A stretch of DNA of 64,000 bases. It comes from Microbacterium yannicii PS01 (GTDB lineage: Bacteria > Actinomycetota > Actinomycetes > Actinomycetales > Microbacteriaceae). The stretch lies in NCBI RefSeq assembly GCF_000304335.1, contig NZ_CAJF01000005.1, positions 91,940-155,939 on the forward strand, in the 5' to 3' direction. Both the position numbers and the translations under genes were made by a program. Under the pieces are notes generated by a model that was not told where the DNA came from, did no database searches, and saw only the letters and a list, made by a program, of their open reading frames with translations. This document shows, in pieces, positions 57,498 to 64,000 of this stretch (the first letter of the stretch is position 1; each line of letters opens with the position of its first letter).

Positions 57498-58298
57498 TCA
57501 GGCGTTCTTGGAGTCCCGCCAGCGCAGCCACGAGGCGACGAGGTCGTAGTCCCAGTCCGGGCCCTGGAAGGCCAGGGTGAACAGGCGCACGCCGGCGTCG
57601 TAGAGCTCGTCGCCGAAGTCCTCGCCGCGCTGGTGCAGCTCGTTCGAGATGACCAGGCCCGAGGTGTCGCGCTGCTCCTTGTCGGCCCACCGCTCGATGA
57701 CGTCGAGCTTGTGGGCGAGCTCGTCGGGACGCACGAAGCTGTGCCAGATGTCGGCGTGACGTGCCACCAGGCGCAGGGTCTTCTGCTCGCCCTTGCCGCC
57801 GATCATCACCGGGATCTCGCGGGTCGGCGCCGGATTGAGCTTCTGCCAGCGGGCCTCGATCCGTTCGAGGCCGGCCGCGAGGTCGTCCAGTCGTGAGCCG
57901 GCGGTGCCGAACTCGTAGCCGTACTCCTCGTAGTCGCGGGCGAACCACCCCGAACCCGTCGCGAAGATGAACCGGCCCTCGCCGCCGTTCTTCGCCGAGA
58001 TGTGGTCGATCGTGCGGGCCATGTCGGCCTGCAGGTCGGGGTTGCGATAGCTGTTGCAGTTGACCAGCGACCCGAACTCGACGCGCTCGGTCTGCTCGGC
58101 CCATGCGGCGAGCATCGTCCAGGACTCGAAGTGCAGTCCGTCGGGGTCGCCCGAGAGCGGGAAGAAGTGGTCCCAGTTGAACAGGATGTCGACGCCCATG
58201 TCTTCGAGCCGACGGACGGCGTCGCGGAACGCAGGGTACGGAGCGTGCTGGGGCTGCAGCTGCACGCCGAGGCGCACGGGAGTGTCGAGAAGAGGCAT
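57498..58298 (-). CDS. LLM class F420-dependent oxidoreductase
   Basis: A 266-residue luciferase-like monooxygenase-fold protein: RLGVQLQPQHAPYPAFRDAV, DILFNWDHFFPLSGDPDG, FATGSGWFARDYEEYGYEFG, and IPVMIGGKGEQKTLRLVARHAD. These match the actinobacterial family annotated as F420-dependent. It is shorter than typical (about 300) but appears complete. The ATG follows TAGGCT by 7 nt. It lies 79 bp upstream of metH on the same strand. Substrate unknown. Confidence 0.87.
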   Translation of the reverse strand: MPLLDTPVRLGVQLQPQHAPYPAFRDAVRRLEDMGVDILFNWDHFFPLSGDPDGLHFESWTMLAAWAEQTERVEFGSLVNCNSYRNPDLQADMARTIDHISAKNGGEGRFIFATGSGWFARDYEEYGYEFGTAGSRLDDLAAGLERIEARWQKLNPAPTREIPVMIGGKGEQKTLRLVARHADIWHSFVRPDELAHKLDVIERWADKEQRDTSGLVISNELHQRGEDFGDELYDAGVRLFTLAFQGPDWDYDLVASWLRWRDSKNA

Positions 58299-58305
58299 GC
58301 GATTC

Positions 58306-58311
58306 AGCCTA
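58306..58311 (-). promoter_or_regulatory. -10 box TAGGCT of the LLM oxidoreductase gene
   Basis: TAGGCT lies 7 nt before the ATG at 58298. Confidence 0.45.
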
Positions 58312-58316
58312 AGAGA

Positions 58317-58351
58317 GGAAGGGAGGGGCGCGGCGCGCACCCCTCCCTTCC
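58317..58351. terminator. Terminator after the PadR-membrane protein operon
   Basis: A perfect 12-bp stem GGAAGGGAGGGG and complement with an 11-nt loop, 13 bp after the stop codon of the membrane protein gene. Confidence 0.8.
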
Positions 58352-58364
58352 GTCCCGCTGTCCC

Positions 58365-59324
58365 TCAGCGGCGGCCGATGCGACCCCGCCTCGCCTTGGC
58401 GGCGACGTCGATGATGTCCCAGACTGCGATGCCCGCGATGACGAAGCCGGTGATCACCGTGAGGATCGACCCGACGTCGGCGCCCGGAGTGGTCGTGGCG
58501 AAGAAGTCGGGATTCAGCAGCTCACCCTGCGCGAGGAGGATGAGGGCGGGGACGGCGACCGCGAGAGCCAGCGCCGCGTTGAGCACCGCGAGCGGCACGG
58601 TCCACCGTCCGACGAAGTACACCGCGATGCTGAGCGCGGCCTCGAGCGCCATGAGCACGAAGAGCCCCGCGAAGACCCACGGCCACAGGTCCGGGTTGAA
58701 GAACGACAGTCCCGGTTCGGTGGGGACGAAGCCGATGAACCGATCCCACAGCAGGGCGGCGGCCGCGACGACGAGGAAGATCAGGCTCGCGACCATGTCG
58801 CCGAAGCCGGCGCCGCGCTGACGCGGCTCGGGCAGCATCTCGGGCTTCCACGCCCCCTCGTACGGCTTGCGCATGCGGGTGCCGGTGCGCTCGAGGATCA
58901 CGACGATGAGGACCGTCCAGAAGAAGACGTGCATCGCCACGTTCAGCAGGGCGACGACGGTCGCCCCGATGACCTCGCCGATCCCGGCGCCGCTGAGGGT
59001 GTGCGCGATCGCCACGCCGAGTCCCGCCAACGGGATCACGATCCACAACAGGAGCTTCGTCAGCCGCCACCAGTCGAGGTAATACCGCGGCCCGACGAGG
59101 TACAGCTGCCGGTCGGTGTACTGCGCGGCGAGGAGCTCGGGGTCGCCGAGCTCGACGATGACCGAGCGTTCCGCCTGCTCGCGCGGTTCGCCCTCGGCGA
59201 CGCGCGCATCGATCTGGTCGTCGATCGAGACGCGCAGTTCGTCGGCGAGGTCGGAGCGCTGGTCTTCGGGGACGGTCCGCATCGCGGCGTCGACGTAGCG
59301 GTCGGTGAGAGTGGTGGTAGGCAT
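58365..59324 (-). CDS. Permease-prefix (DUF1700/HAAS-like) membrane protein
   Basis: A 319-residue protein. The N-terminal helical domain (YVDAAMRTVPEDQRSDLADE, ARVAEGEPREQAERSVIVEL) is the HAAS/permease-prefix signalling module that usually accompanies PadR regulators. Six to seven membrane helices follow (LLLWIVIPLAGLGVAIAHTL onward). The ATG has GGAGGA upstream and lies one base after the padR stop. No catalytic motif is visible. It is probably a membrane-stress or transport-linked protein controlled by the adjacent PadR (inference). Confidence 0.82.
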   Translation of the reverse strand: MPTTTLTDRYVDAAMRTVPEDQRSDLADELRVSIDDQIDARVAEGEPREQAERSVIVELGDPELLAAQYTDRQLYLVGPRYYLDWWRLTKLLLWIVIPLAGLGVAIAHTLSGAGIGEVIGATVVALLNVAMHVFFWTVLIVVILERTGTRMRKPYEGAWKPEMLPEPRQRGAGFGDMVASLIFLVVAAAALLWDRFIGFVPTEPGLSFFNPDLWPWVFAGLFVLMALEAALSIAVYFVGRWTVPLAVLNAALALAVAVPALILLAQGELLNPDFFATTTPGADVGSILTVITGFVIAGIAVWDIIDVAAKARRGRIGRR

Positions 59325-59325
59325 G

Positions 59326-59661
59326 TCAGTCCTCCTGAGGAAGGGCGTCGATCGCGGTGGCGATCGCGCGGAAGTCGTCGGTGAGTGCGCCGGCGAGTCG
59401 CTTGCCCGCTGCGCTGGTGCGGTAGAACTTGCGGGGCCGTGCCTCGTCGGTGTTCCACTCGCTCGTGAGGTGGCCCTGCTTCTCGAGGCGACGAAGCAGG
59501 GGGTAGAGGGTGTTCGCGTCGGTAGGGAAGCCATGCGTCCCCAGCTGTTCGAGCAGCCCGTACCCGTAGCCCGGAGTCTCGAGCAGCCGCAGGCATGCGA
59601 GCACGATCGTGCCGCGACGCAGCTCCTGCAGGTGCGTCTCGAGGATGTCGGTTTCGCTCAT
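59326..59661 (-). CDS. PadR-family transcriptional regulator
   Basis: A 111-residue winged-helix regulator: LQELRRGTIVLACLRLLETP, YGYGLLEQLGTHGFPTDANT, LYPLLRRLEKQGHLTSEW and RKFYRTSAAGKRL, the PadR core. The ATG at 59661 lies 7 nt after TACAGT; an earlier in-frame start would fall inside the promoter. It is the first gene of a two-gene unit with the permease-prefix membrane protein and probably represses it and itself. Confidence 0.9.
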   Translation of the reverse strand: MSETDILETHLQELRRGTIVLACLRLLETPGYGYGLLEQLGTHGFPTDANTLYPLLRRLEKQGHLTSEWNTDEARPRKFYRTSAAGKRLAGALTDDFRAIATAIDALPQED

Positions 59662-59668
59662 GCACCAC

Positions 59669-59698
59669 ACTGTACTGTGCGTCACACACTATCGTCAA
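59669..59698 (-). promoter_or_regulatory. padR promoter (-35 TTGACG, -10 TACAGT)
   Basis: TTGACG at 59693-59698 and TACAGT at 59669-59674 are 18 bp apart, and the -10 box ends 7 nt before the padR ATG. It is the clearest two-box promoter in the window. Confidence 0.65.
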
Positions 59699-59792
59699 CC
59701 ACACATTGTCGTCGCCGCCCACTTGGACGCTTGCGGACGGGACACGCCGCGGTCAGCGCCTCGAGTCGCGGCGTGTCTCGTCCGTAAACGGT

Positions 59793-59798
59793 CATGAT
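59793..59798 (+). promoter_or_regulatory. -10-like box CATGAT of menC
   Basis: CATGAT-GAGGGG-GTG, 6 nt spacing; GAGGGG could also act as a ribosome binding site. Confidence 0.35.
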
Positions 59799-59804
59799 GA
59801 GGGG

Positions 59805-60813
59805 GTGAGCACCGACGCCGCGGAACCCCTACCTCCTCTCGACGACATCCTCGACACGGCACGGGTCGTCGCACTGCCGCTGGTGACGCGGTTCCGCGGC
59901 ATCGACGTGCGCGAGGCGGTGCTGTTCGAGGGGCCGGAAGGCTGGACCGAATTCTCGCCCTTCGTCGAATACGACGACGCGGAAGCGGCGACATGGCTGG
60001 CGGCTGCCGTCGATTTCGGATGGATGCCGCAGCCCGCCGCCCGACGCGACGCCATCAGCGTCAACGCCACCGTGCCCGCAGTGGCGGCGGCCCAGGTCGC
60101 CGCGGTACTCGCCCGCTTCGATGGCTGCCGCACAGCCAAGGTCAAGGTCGCCGAGCCCGGCCAGCGCCTGGCCGACGATGTCGAGCGCGTCCGCGCCGTG
60201 CGCGAGGCGATGGGTCCCGAAGGACGCATCCGCATCGATGCCAACGGCGCCTGGAACGTGGACGAGGCGGAGCACGCTATCCACGCCCTGGCCGAGTTCG
60301 ACCTGGAGTACGCCGAGCAGCCGTGCGCAAGCGTCGAGGAGCTCGCCGAACTGCGCCGCCGCGTGAAGTACATGGGCATCCCGATCGCCGCGGACGAGAG
60401 CGTCCGCAAGGCCGCCGACCCGCTCGCCGTCGCGCGCGCGGGGGCGGCGGACCTTGTGGTCATCAAGGCGCAGCCGCTGGGCGGCGTGCGCCGCGCCCTC
60501 GACATCGTCGCCGAGGCAGGACTGCCGGCCGTCGTCTCGAGCGCGCTGGACACCTCGGTCGGACTCTCGATGGGCGTCGCCCTGGCCGCCGCCCTCCCCC
60601 CAGCTCGACTACGACTGCGGACTGGGCACCGCCTCGCTGCTTGCGGCGGACGTCGTCGGCCAGTCCCTCGTCGCGCGGGGCGGCAAGCTCGCCGTGGGGC
60701 GGGTCACGGCAGAGCCCGCCCTCCTCGACGCGTACGCGGCGCCCGTCGAGCGCCGCGACTGGTGGCTGGCGCGAGTGGGCCGGTGCTTCGACAGGCTCAG
60801 CAACCCGGACTGA
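59805..60813 (+). CDS. menC: o-Succinylbenzoate synthase MenC, frameshifted
   Basis: An enolase-superfamily enzyme in two frames. Frame one (59805 to about 60600) carries SVNATVPAVAAAQV, the KxK base in CRTAKVKVAEPGQ, metal ligands Asp in IRIDANGAWN, Glu in YAEQPC and Asp in IAADESVRKA, and VVIKAQPLGG. After ALAAALP the frame breaks in the C6 tract 60596-60601. The expected continuation QLDYDCGLGTASLLAADVV lies in the neighbouring frame to 60813. Removing one C restores a normal protein of about 335 residues. Read literally, the ribosome would run to 60872 with a nonsense tail. A real mutation, slippage site or sequencing error cannot be told apart here. Confidence 0.85.
60782..60805 (+). repeat. 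Copy of the dispersed CTTCGACAGGCTCAG repeat at the menC 3' end
   Basis: GCTTCGACAGGCTCAGCAAC matches, in reverse complement, the repeats at 37445-37468, 49667-49690 and 54275-54298. It supplies the last menC codons (FDRLSN). Confidence 0.6.
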
Positions 60814-60888
60814 AGCTCAGCGGACGGGCTGAAGCTCAGCGGGCGGGCGTGAAGCTCAGCGGGCGGGCGTGAAGCTCAGCGGGCGGGA
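60811..60888. repeat. Four tandem 19-20-bp repeats between menC and tetR
   Basis: Units beginning TGAAGCTCAGCGG start at 60811, 60830, 60850 and 60870. The last unit contains the tetR stop codon and final codons, the first one the menC stop. The array looks like a tandem duplication of the tetR 3' end. Confidence 0.8.
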
Positions 60889-61532
60889 AGCTCGATGAGC
60901 AGCTGTGCCACCCGCGCGAGCTCTTCGTTCGTGCGGCGGCACATCTCCTCGTAGTCCAGTCCTGCCATGGCGGAGCGCACCGCCGAGCTCTCCCAGACGG
61001 TCAGCATCAGGCGGGCGGCGTCGAGGGACGGCAGGCGGAACCGCAGGACGTTCGCACGCCCGATGTCGTCGATGATCTGGGCGACGCTGCGGCACATCTC
61101 ATCGTCCTGAGCCAGATACGCGGCCGCCAGCTCCGGACTGCGCATGGCATGGATGCGGATCTCGCTCATGAGGAGCACGCCCAGCCGGTCGTCCGACGAC
61201 AGGTCGAGCACCTGCTGGATGATTTGGAACGCGTCGGCGTGCGCATCGTCGAACGCGCCGTCGCGCTCGAGATCGGCGACGCGCGAACGCACCGCGGCCA
61301 CGCGTTCGCGAGCGACGGCACCGGCGAGCTCGAGGAACAGTTCGTCCTTGGTCTCGAAATTCGAGTAGAACGCACCACGGGTGAAGCCTGCGCGGTCGCA
61401 GACCGCTTCGACGGATGCCGCGTCCAGGCCGACTTCCGCGAAGACCTGGGCGGCTGCGTCCAGCAGCTTCTGGCGGGTCGCCTCACGGCGCCGCGATGTG
61501 ACGGGCATCTCGACCATCGGGACGTCTGTCAT
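60876..61532 (-). CDS. TetR-family transcriptional regulator
   Basis: A 218-residue regulator. The N-terminal TetR domain is RQKLLDAAAQVFAEVGLDAA then VEAVCDRAGFTRGAFYSNFE (helix-turn-helix about residues 37-60), followed by a helical ligand domain. The ATG has GGAGGA 3 nt upstream; the longer frame covers the operator region. It is divergent from the MMPL transporter. Two GATACA-N4-TGTATC palindromes lie between them, so it most likely represses both genes and responds to a lipophilic ligand exported by the MMPL protein (inference). The tandem repeats end inside its last codons. Confidence 0.92.
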   Translation of the reverse strand: MTDVPMVEMPVTSRRREATRQKLLDAAAQVFAEVGLDAASVEAVCDRAGFTRGAFYSNFETKDELFLELAGAVARERVAAVRSRVADLERDGAFDDAHADAFQIIQQVLDLSSDDRLGVLLMSEIRIHAMRSPELAAAYLAQDDEMCRSVAQIIDDIGRANVLRFRLPSLDAARLMLTVWESSAVRSAMAGLDYEEMCRRTNEELARVAQLLIELPAR

Positions 61533-61613
61533 CGGTCCTCCTCTCGACCACGTTGCCCGGGTCCATCGAAACACACACGGACATCCCAGGTTGGGGCTCG
61601 TTCGGAGTCTTAC

Positions 61614-61629
61614 GATACACTCATGTATC
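61614..61629. promoter_or_regulatory. TetR operator 1 (GATACA-N4-TGTATC)
   Basis: Inverted repeat GATACACTCATGTATC in the divergent tetR-MMPL gap; its centre is 17 bp from operator 2, about 1.6 helical turns. Confidence 0.75.
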
Positions 61630-61647
61630 CGATACAGCGCTGTATCG
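61630..61647. promoter_or_regulatory. TetR operator 2 (perfect 18-bp palindrome)
   Basis: CGATACAGCGCTGTATCG is fully palindromic and shares the GATACA/TGTATC arms with operator 1. Confidence 0.8.
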
Positions 61648-61686
61648 AAAGTTCCCGTTCTTCCCAACCGTGAACCCGGAGGCGCT

Positions 61687-64000
61687 GTGTCGACTCTTCT
61701 GTATGCGCTCGGCCGCTGGTCGTACCGCCACCCGTGGCGCGTCCTGGTTGCCTGGGTGCTGCTCCTCGGCATCGCCGGCGGAAGCGCCGCAGCCTTCATG
61801 ACGAGCACCGACAACTCCTTCTCGATCCCCGGGACCGAGGCGCAGGAGGGCATCCAGCTGCTCGACCGCAGCTTTCCGCAGGCCAGCGGCACCAGCGCCC
61901 AGGTCGTGGTGGTCGCCGCGGACGGCGACACCGTCGACGCCGATCCGTACGCGTCGGGCATCGCCGACACGATCGCTCAGCTCGAAGACGTCGACGAGGT
62001 CATCGCCGTGACCGACCCGTTCGACGAGATGGTCACCGGGCTGGTCTCCGACGACGATTCGGCGGCGATCATCCGCCTGCAGTTCGACGGCCAGGCGACC
62101 GACGTGTCGGACGAGACCAAGACGACCCTCGAGGACGTCGCCGACGATCTGCGGGAGTCCCTGCCCGAGGGCTCGCAGGTGGCGATGGGCGGAGACCTGT
62201 TCTCGACGTCCGTCCCGGCGCTGTCGATCATCGAGGCGGTCGGTGTGCTCATCGCCCTCTTCGTCCTCATCGTGACCTTCCGCTCGATCGCTGTCGCGTG
62301 GTTCCCCCTGGTGTCGGCGCTGATCGGCGTGGGTCTGGCCATCGCGCTGATCTACGTCTCCACCGCCTTCGCGTCCATCTCGTCGACCACGCCGATGCTG
62401 GCGGTGATGCTGGGCCTCGCGGTCGGCATCGACTACGCGCTGTTCATCGTGGCGCGGCATCAGGATCAGGTGAGAGCCGGCGTCGACCCCGAGGAGTCCG
62501 CCGCGCGTGCCACGGGAACCGCCGGCTCGGCCGTCGTGTTCGCCGGCGTCACGGTGCTCATCGCGCTCATCGGCCTCGGCTTCGCCGGCATCCCCTTCCT
62601 CACCACGATGGGCATCGCCGCCGCCGTGGCCGTCGCGATCGCCGTCGTCGTCGCCGTGACCCTCACTCCCGCCCTCCTCGGCTTCTCGAAGGGCCGCGTC
62701 GCCGGCTGGGGCTACCGCGCCGCCGGAGCCGGCCTCCCGATGACCCGCGGCTCCCGCAAGCGCTCCTCGCGCCGGTCTCCCGCCGATGCCCCCGCCGACG
62801 ACGACGTGGAAGCTCACTCGCCGGGCGAGCGTTCCGACGCGCGCACTCTGCGGCGCGTGGAAGCGCCGACGGATGTTGCGGCCACTCGCGAACCGGATCA
62901 CGAGCCGACCACCTCGGCAGCGCACCCCACCCCCTCAGGCAAGAAGACGAACAGGTGGGTCCAGCTCGTGACGCGCCACCCGGTCGTCACCACCATCGCG
63001 GTCGTGCTGACTCTCGGCGTCATGGCGATTCCGGCCGCCAGCCTCACCCTGGCCCTGCCGAACGCGGGCGTGCAGCCGGAGTCGAGCCAGGCGCGTCAAG
63101 CGTACGACCTCACCGCCGAGCACTTCGGGCCGGGATCGAACGGTCCCCTCATCATGACCGGCACGATCGTCACCTCGACCGATCCGCTGGGACTCATGGA
63201 GGACCTCGCCGACGAGATCGAGCAGGTTCCCGGCGTCAAGGAGATCGCCCTCGCGACCCCGAACGAGACCGCTGACACGGGTCTCATCCAGATCGTCCCC
63301 GAGACCGCGCCCGACGACCCGGCCACGGCCGATCTGGTGCGCGCGCTGCGCGAGCTGGCTCCCGAGCTCGAGGACGAGTACGGCGTCGATCTCAAGGTGA
63401 CGGGCTTCACCGCCGTCGGCATCGACATCTCCGACCGCCTCGGGGCCGCGCTGGTCCCCTTCGGCATCTTCGTGGTGGGTCTCTCGCTCGTGCTGCTGAT
63501 GATCGTATTCCGTTCGATCTGGGTGCCGATCAAGGCCGCGCTCGGCTATCTGCTCTCGGTCGCCGCGTCGTTCGGTGTCGTCGCCGCTGTGTTCGAGTGG
63601 GGCTGGCTGGCCGACCTGCTGCACGTCACCCGCACCGGACCGGTGATCAGCTTCATGCCGATCATCCTCATGGGCGTGCTGTTCGGGCTCGCGATGGACT
63701 ACCAGGTGTTCCTGGTCAGCCGCATGCGCGAGGACTACGTGCACGCCCGTCGCGCCGCCGCGGGTCACGCGACGCGCAGCCACCGCGACATCGCCATCGG
63801 CGCGGTCCGGTCGGGCTTCTCGGCCTCGGCGCGGGTCGTGACCGCGGCTGCCATCATCATGTTCGCGGTGTTCGCCGCGTTCGTGCCGGAGGGCGACTCG
63901 TCGATCAAGCCCATCGCTCTGGGCCTCGCGGTCGGCATCGCCGTCGACGCGTTCCTCGTGCGCATGACGCTCGTGCCGGCGGTCATGGCACTCCTCGGCG
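61687..64000 (+). CDS. MMPL/RND-family membrane transporter (runs past the window end)
   Basis: The GTG start has GGAGG 4 nt upstream and begins STLLYALGRWSYRHPWRVLV. About 771 residues lie in the window without a stop. Two MMPL repeats are visible: first extracytoplasmic domain after FMTSTDNSFSIPGTEAQEG, then membrane helices with VGIDYALFIVARHQDQVRAG. A Ser/Arg/Pro-rich cytoplasmic linker follows, then a second repeat with FGLAMDYQVFLVSRMRED and AVRSGFSASARVVTAAAIIM. The GxDY motif is the proton-relay site of MmpL3-type proteins. It exports lipids or drugs. The divergent TetR with its two operators probably controls it. Confidence 0.93.
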   Translation, partial: MSTLLYALGRWSYRHPWRVLVAWVLLLGIAGGSAAAFMTSTDNSFSIPGTEAQEGIQLLDRSFPQASGTSAQVVVVAADGDTVDADPYASGIADTIAQLEDVDEVIAVTDPFDEMVTGLVSDDDSAAIIRLQFDGQATDVSDETKTTLEDVADDLRESLPEGSQVAMGGDLFSTSVPALSIIEAVGVLIALFVLIVTFRSIAVAWFPLVSALIGVGLAIALIYVSTAFASISSTTPMLAVMLGLAVGIDYALFIVARHQDQVRAGVDPEESAARATGTAGSAVVFAGVTVLIALIGLGFAGIPFLTTMGIAAAVAVAIAVVVAVTLTPALLGFSKGRVAGWGYRAAGAGLPMTRGSRKRSSRRSPADAPADDDVEAHSPGERSDARTLRRVEAPTDVAATREPDHEPTTSAAHPTPSGKKTNRWVQLVTRHPVVTTIAVVLTLGVMAIPAASLTLALPNAGVQPESSQARQAYDLTAEHFGPGSNGPLIMTGTIVTSTDPLGLMEDLADEIEQVPGVKEIALATPNETADTGLIQIVPETAPDDPATADLVRALRELAPELEDEYGVDLKVTGFTAVGIDISDRLGAALVPFGIFVVGLSLVLLMIVFRSIWVPIKAALGYLLSVAASFGVVAAVFEWGWLADLLHVTRTGPVISFMPIILMGVLFGLAMDYQVFLVSRMREDYVHARRAAAGHATRSHRDIAIGAVRSGFSASARVVTAAAIIMFAVFAAFVPEGDSSIKPIALGLAVGIAVDAFLVRMTLVPAVMALLG

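Noticed and set aside
1..64000. tRNA, rRNA, prophage, IS element or restriction/toxin system
   Set aside because: None was seen on reading both strands; all sizeable frames fit ordinary metabolic, transport or regulatory families.

Overview
The window is high-GC, densely coded DNA from an actinobacterium. It most resembles Microbacteriaceae (Microbacterium-like): it carries a DUF7882-type small protein, a complete-looking menaquinone gene set scattered among DUF402, DUF4229 and PLDc_N genes, a fused oligopeptide-type permease/ATPase, and many genes whose start codon sits 6-7 nt after a TANNNT box (leaderless pattern). This placement comes from reading the sequence; no database was searched. 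I see no rRNA, tRNA, IS transposase, phage gene or CRISPR array.

Left half (1-28.5 kb), an accessory carbohydrate island. The left edge holds the end of a FAH-family hydrolase, a zinc alcohol dehydrogenase and an SDR, chained by ATGA overlaps and convergent with an IclR regulator. Together they look like part of an oxidative route for a deoxy-sugar such as L-rhamnose or L-fucose. Next come an MFS-GH3-GH35-like operon (minus strand), a divergent GH2 gene, and a minus-strand operon of about 11 kb: substrate-binding lipoprotein, DppB-like permease, fused DppC-DppD, DppF-like ATPase, GH78 alpha-L-rhamnosidase, GH43 and a DUF5060/DUF4038 glycosidase. A LacI-family regulator is divergent from this operon, and a second GH78 and a secreted PKD-containing esterase follow. 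A palindrome TTGCGCAA lies upstream of the lacI gene and of every one of these transcription units (five sites). This points to one LacI regulon for import and cytoplasmic dismantling of rhamnose-containing plant glycosides. Only the esterase and the binding protein carry export signals.

Middle (28.5-36 kb), small regulatory and miscellaneous genes. These are a SnoaL/NTF2-like protein, two XRE-cupin regulators each with its own operator (one next to an EamA exporter, one next to a thioredoxin-reductase-like/methyltransferase fusion), a DUF7882 protein, a PknB-like kinase with a highly charged coiled-coil tail, and an alpha/beta hydrolase. A structured intergenic stretch at 34.75-34.94 kb may encode a small RNA.

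Right half (36-64 kb), core metabolism. It contains FprA-type ferredoxin-NADP reductase, a polyprenyl diphosphate synthase, and menG, menF, menD, menA, menE, menB and menC, interleaved with a methyltransferase, PPK2, a VOC protein and others. Then come a lipoprotein and a single-polypeptide ECF transporter (T-A-A'-S), vitamin B12-dependent metH, an LLM oxidoreductase, a PadR-controlled membrane protein, and a TetR/MMPL pair with two palindromic operators. Several genes here carry small repeat insertions: menB has a 21-bp minisatellite, the ECF gene holds a palindromic element, and menC is frameshifted in a C6 tract and followed by a 20-bp tandem duplication.
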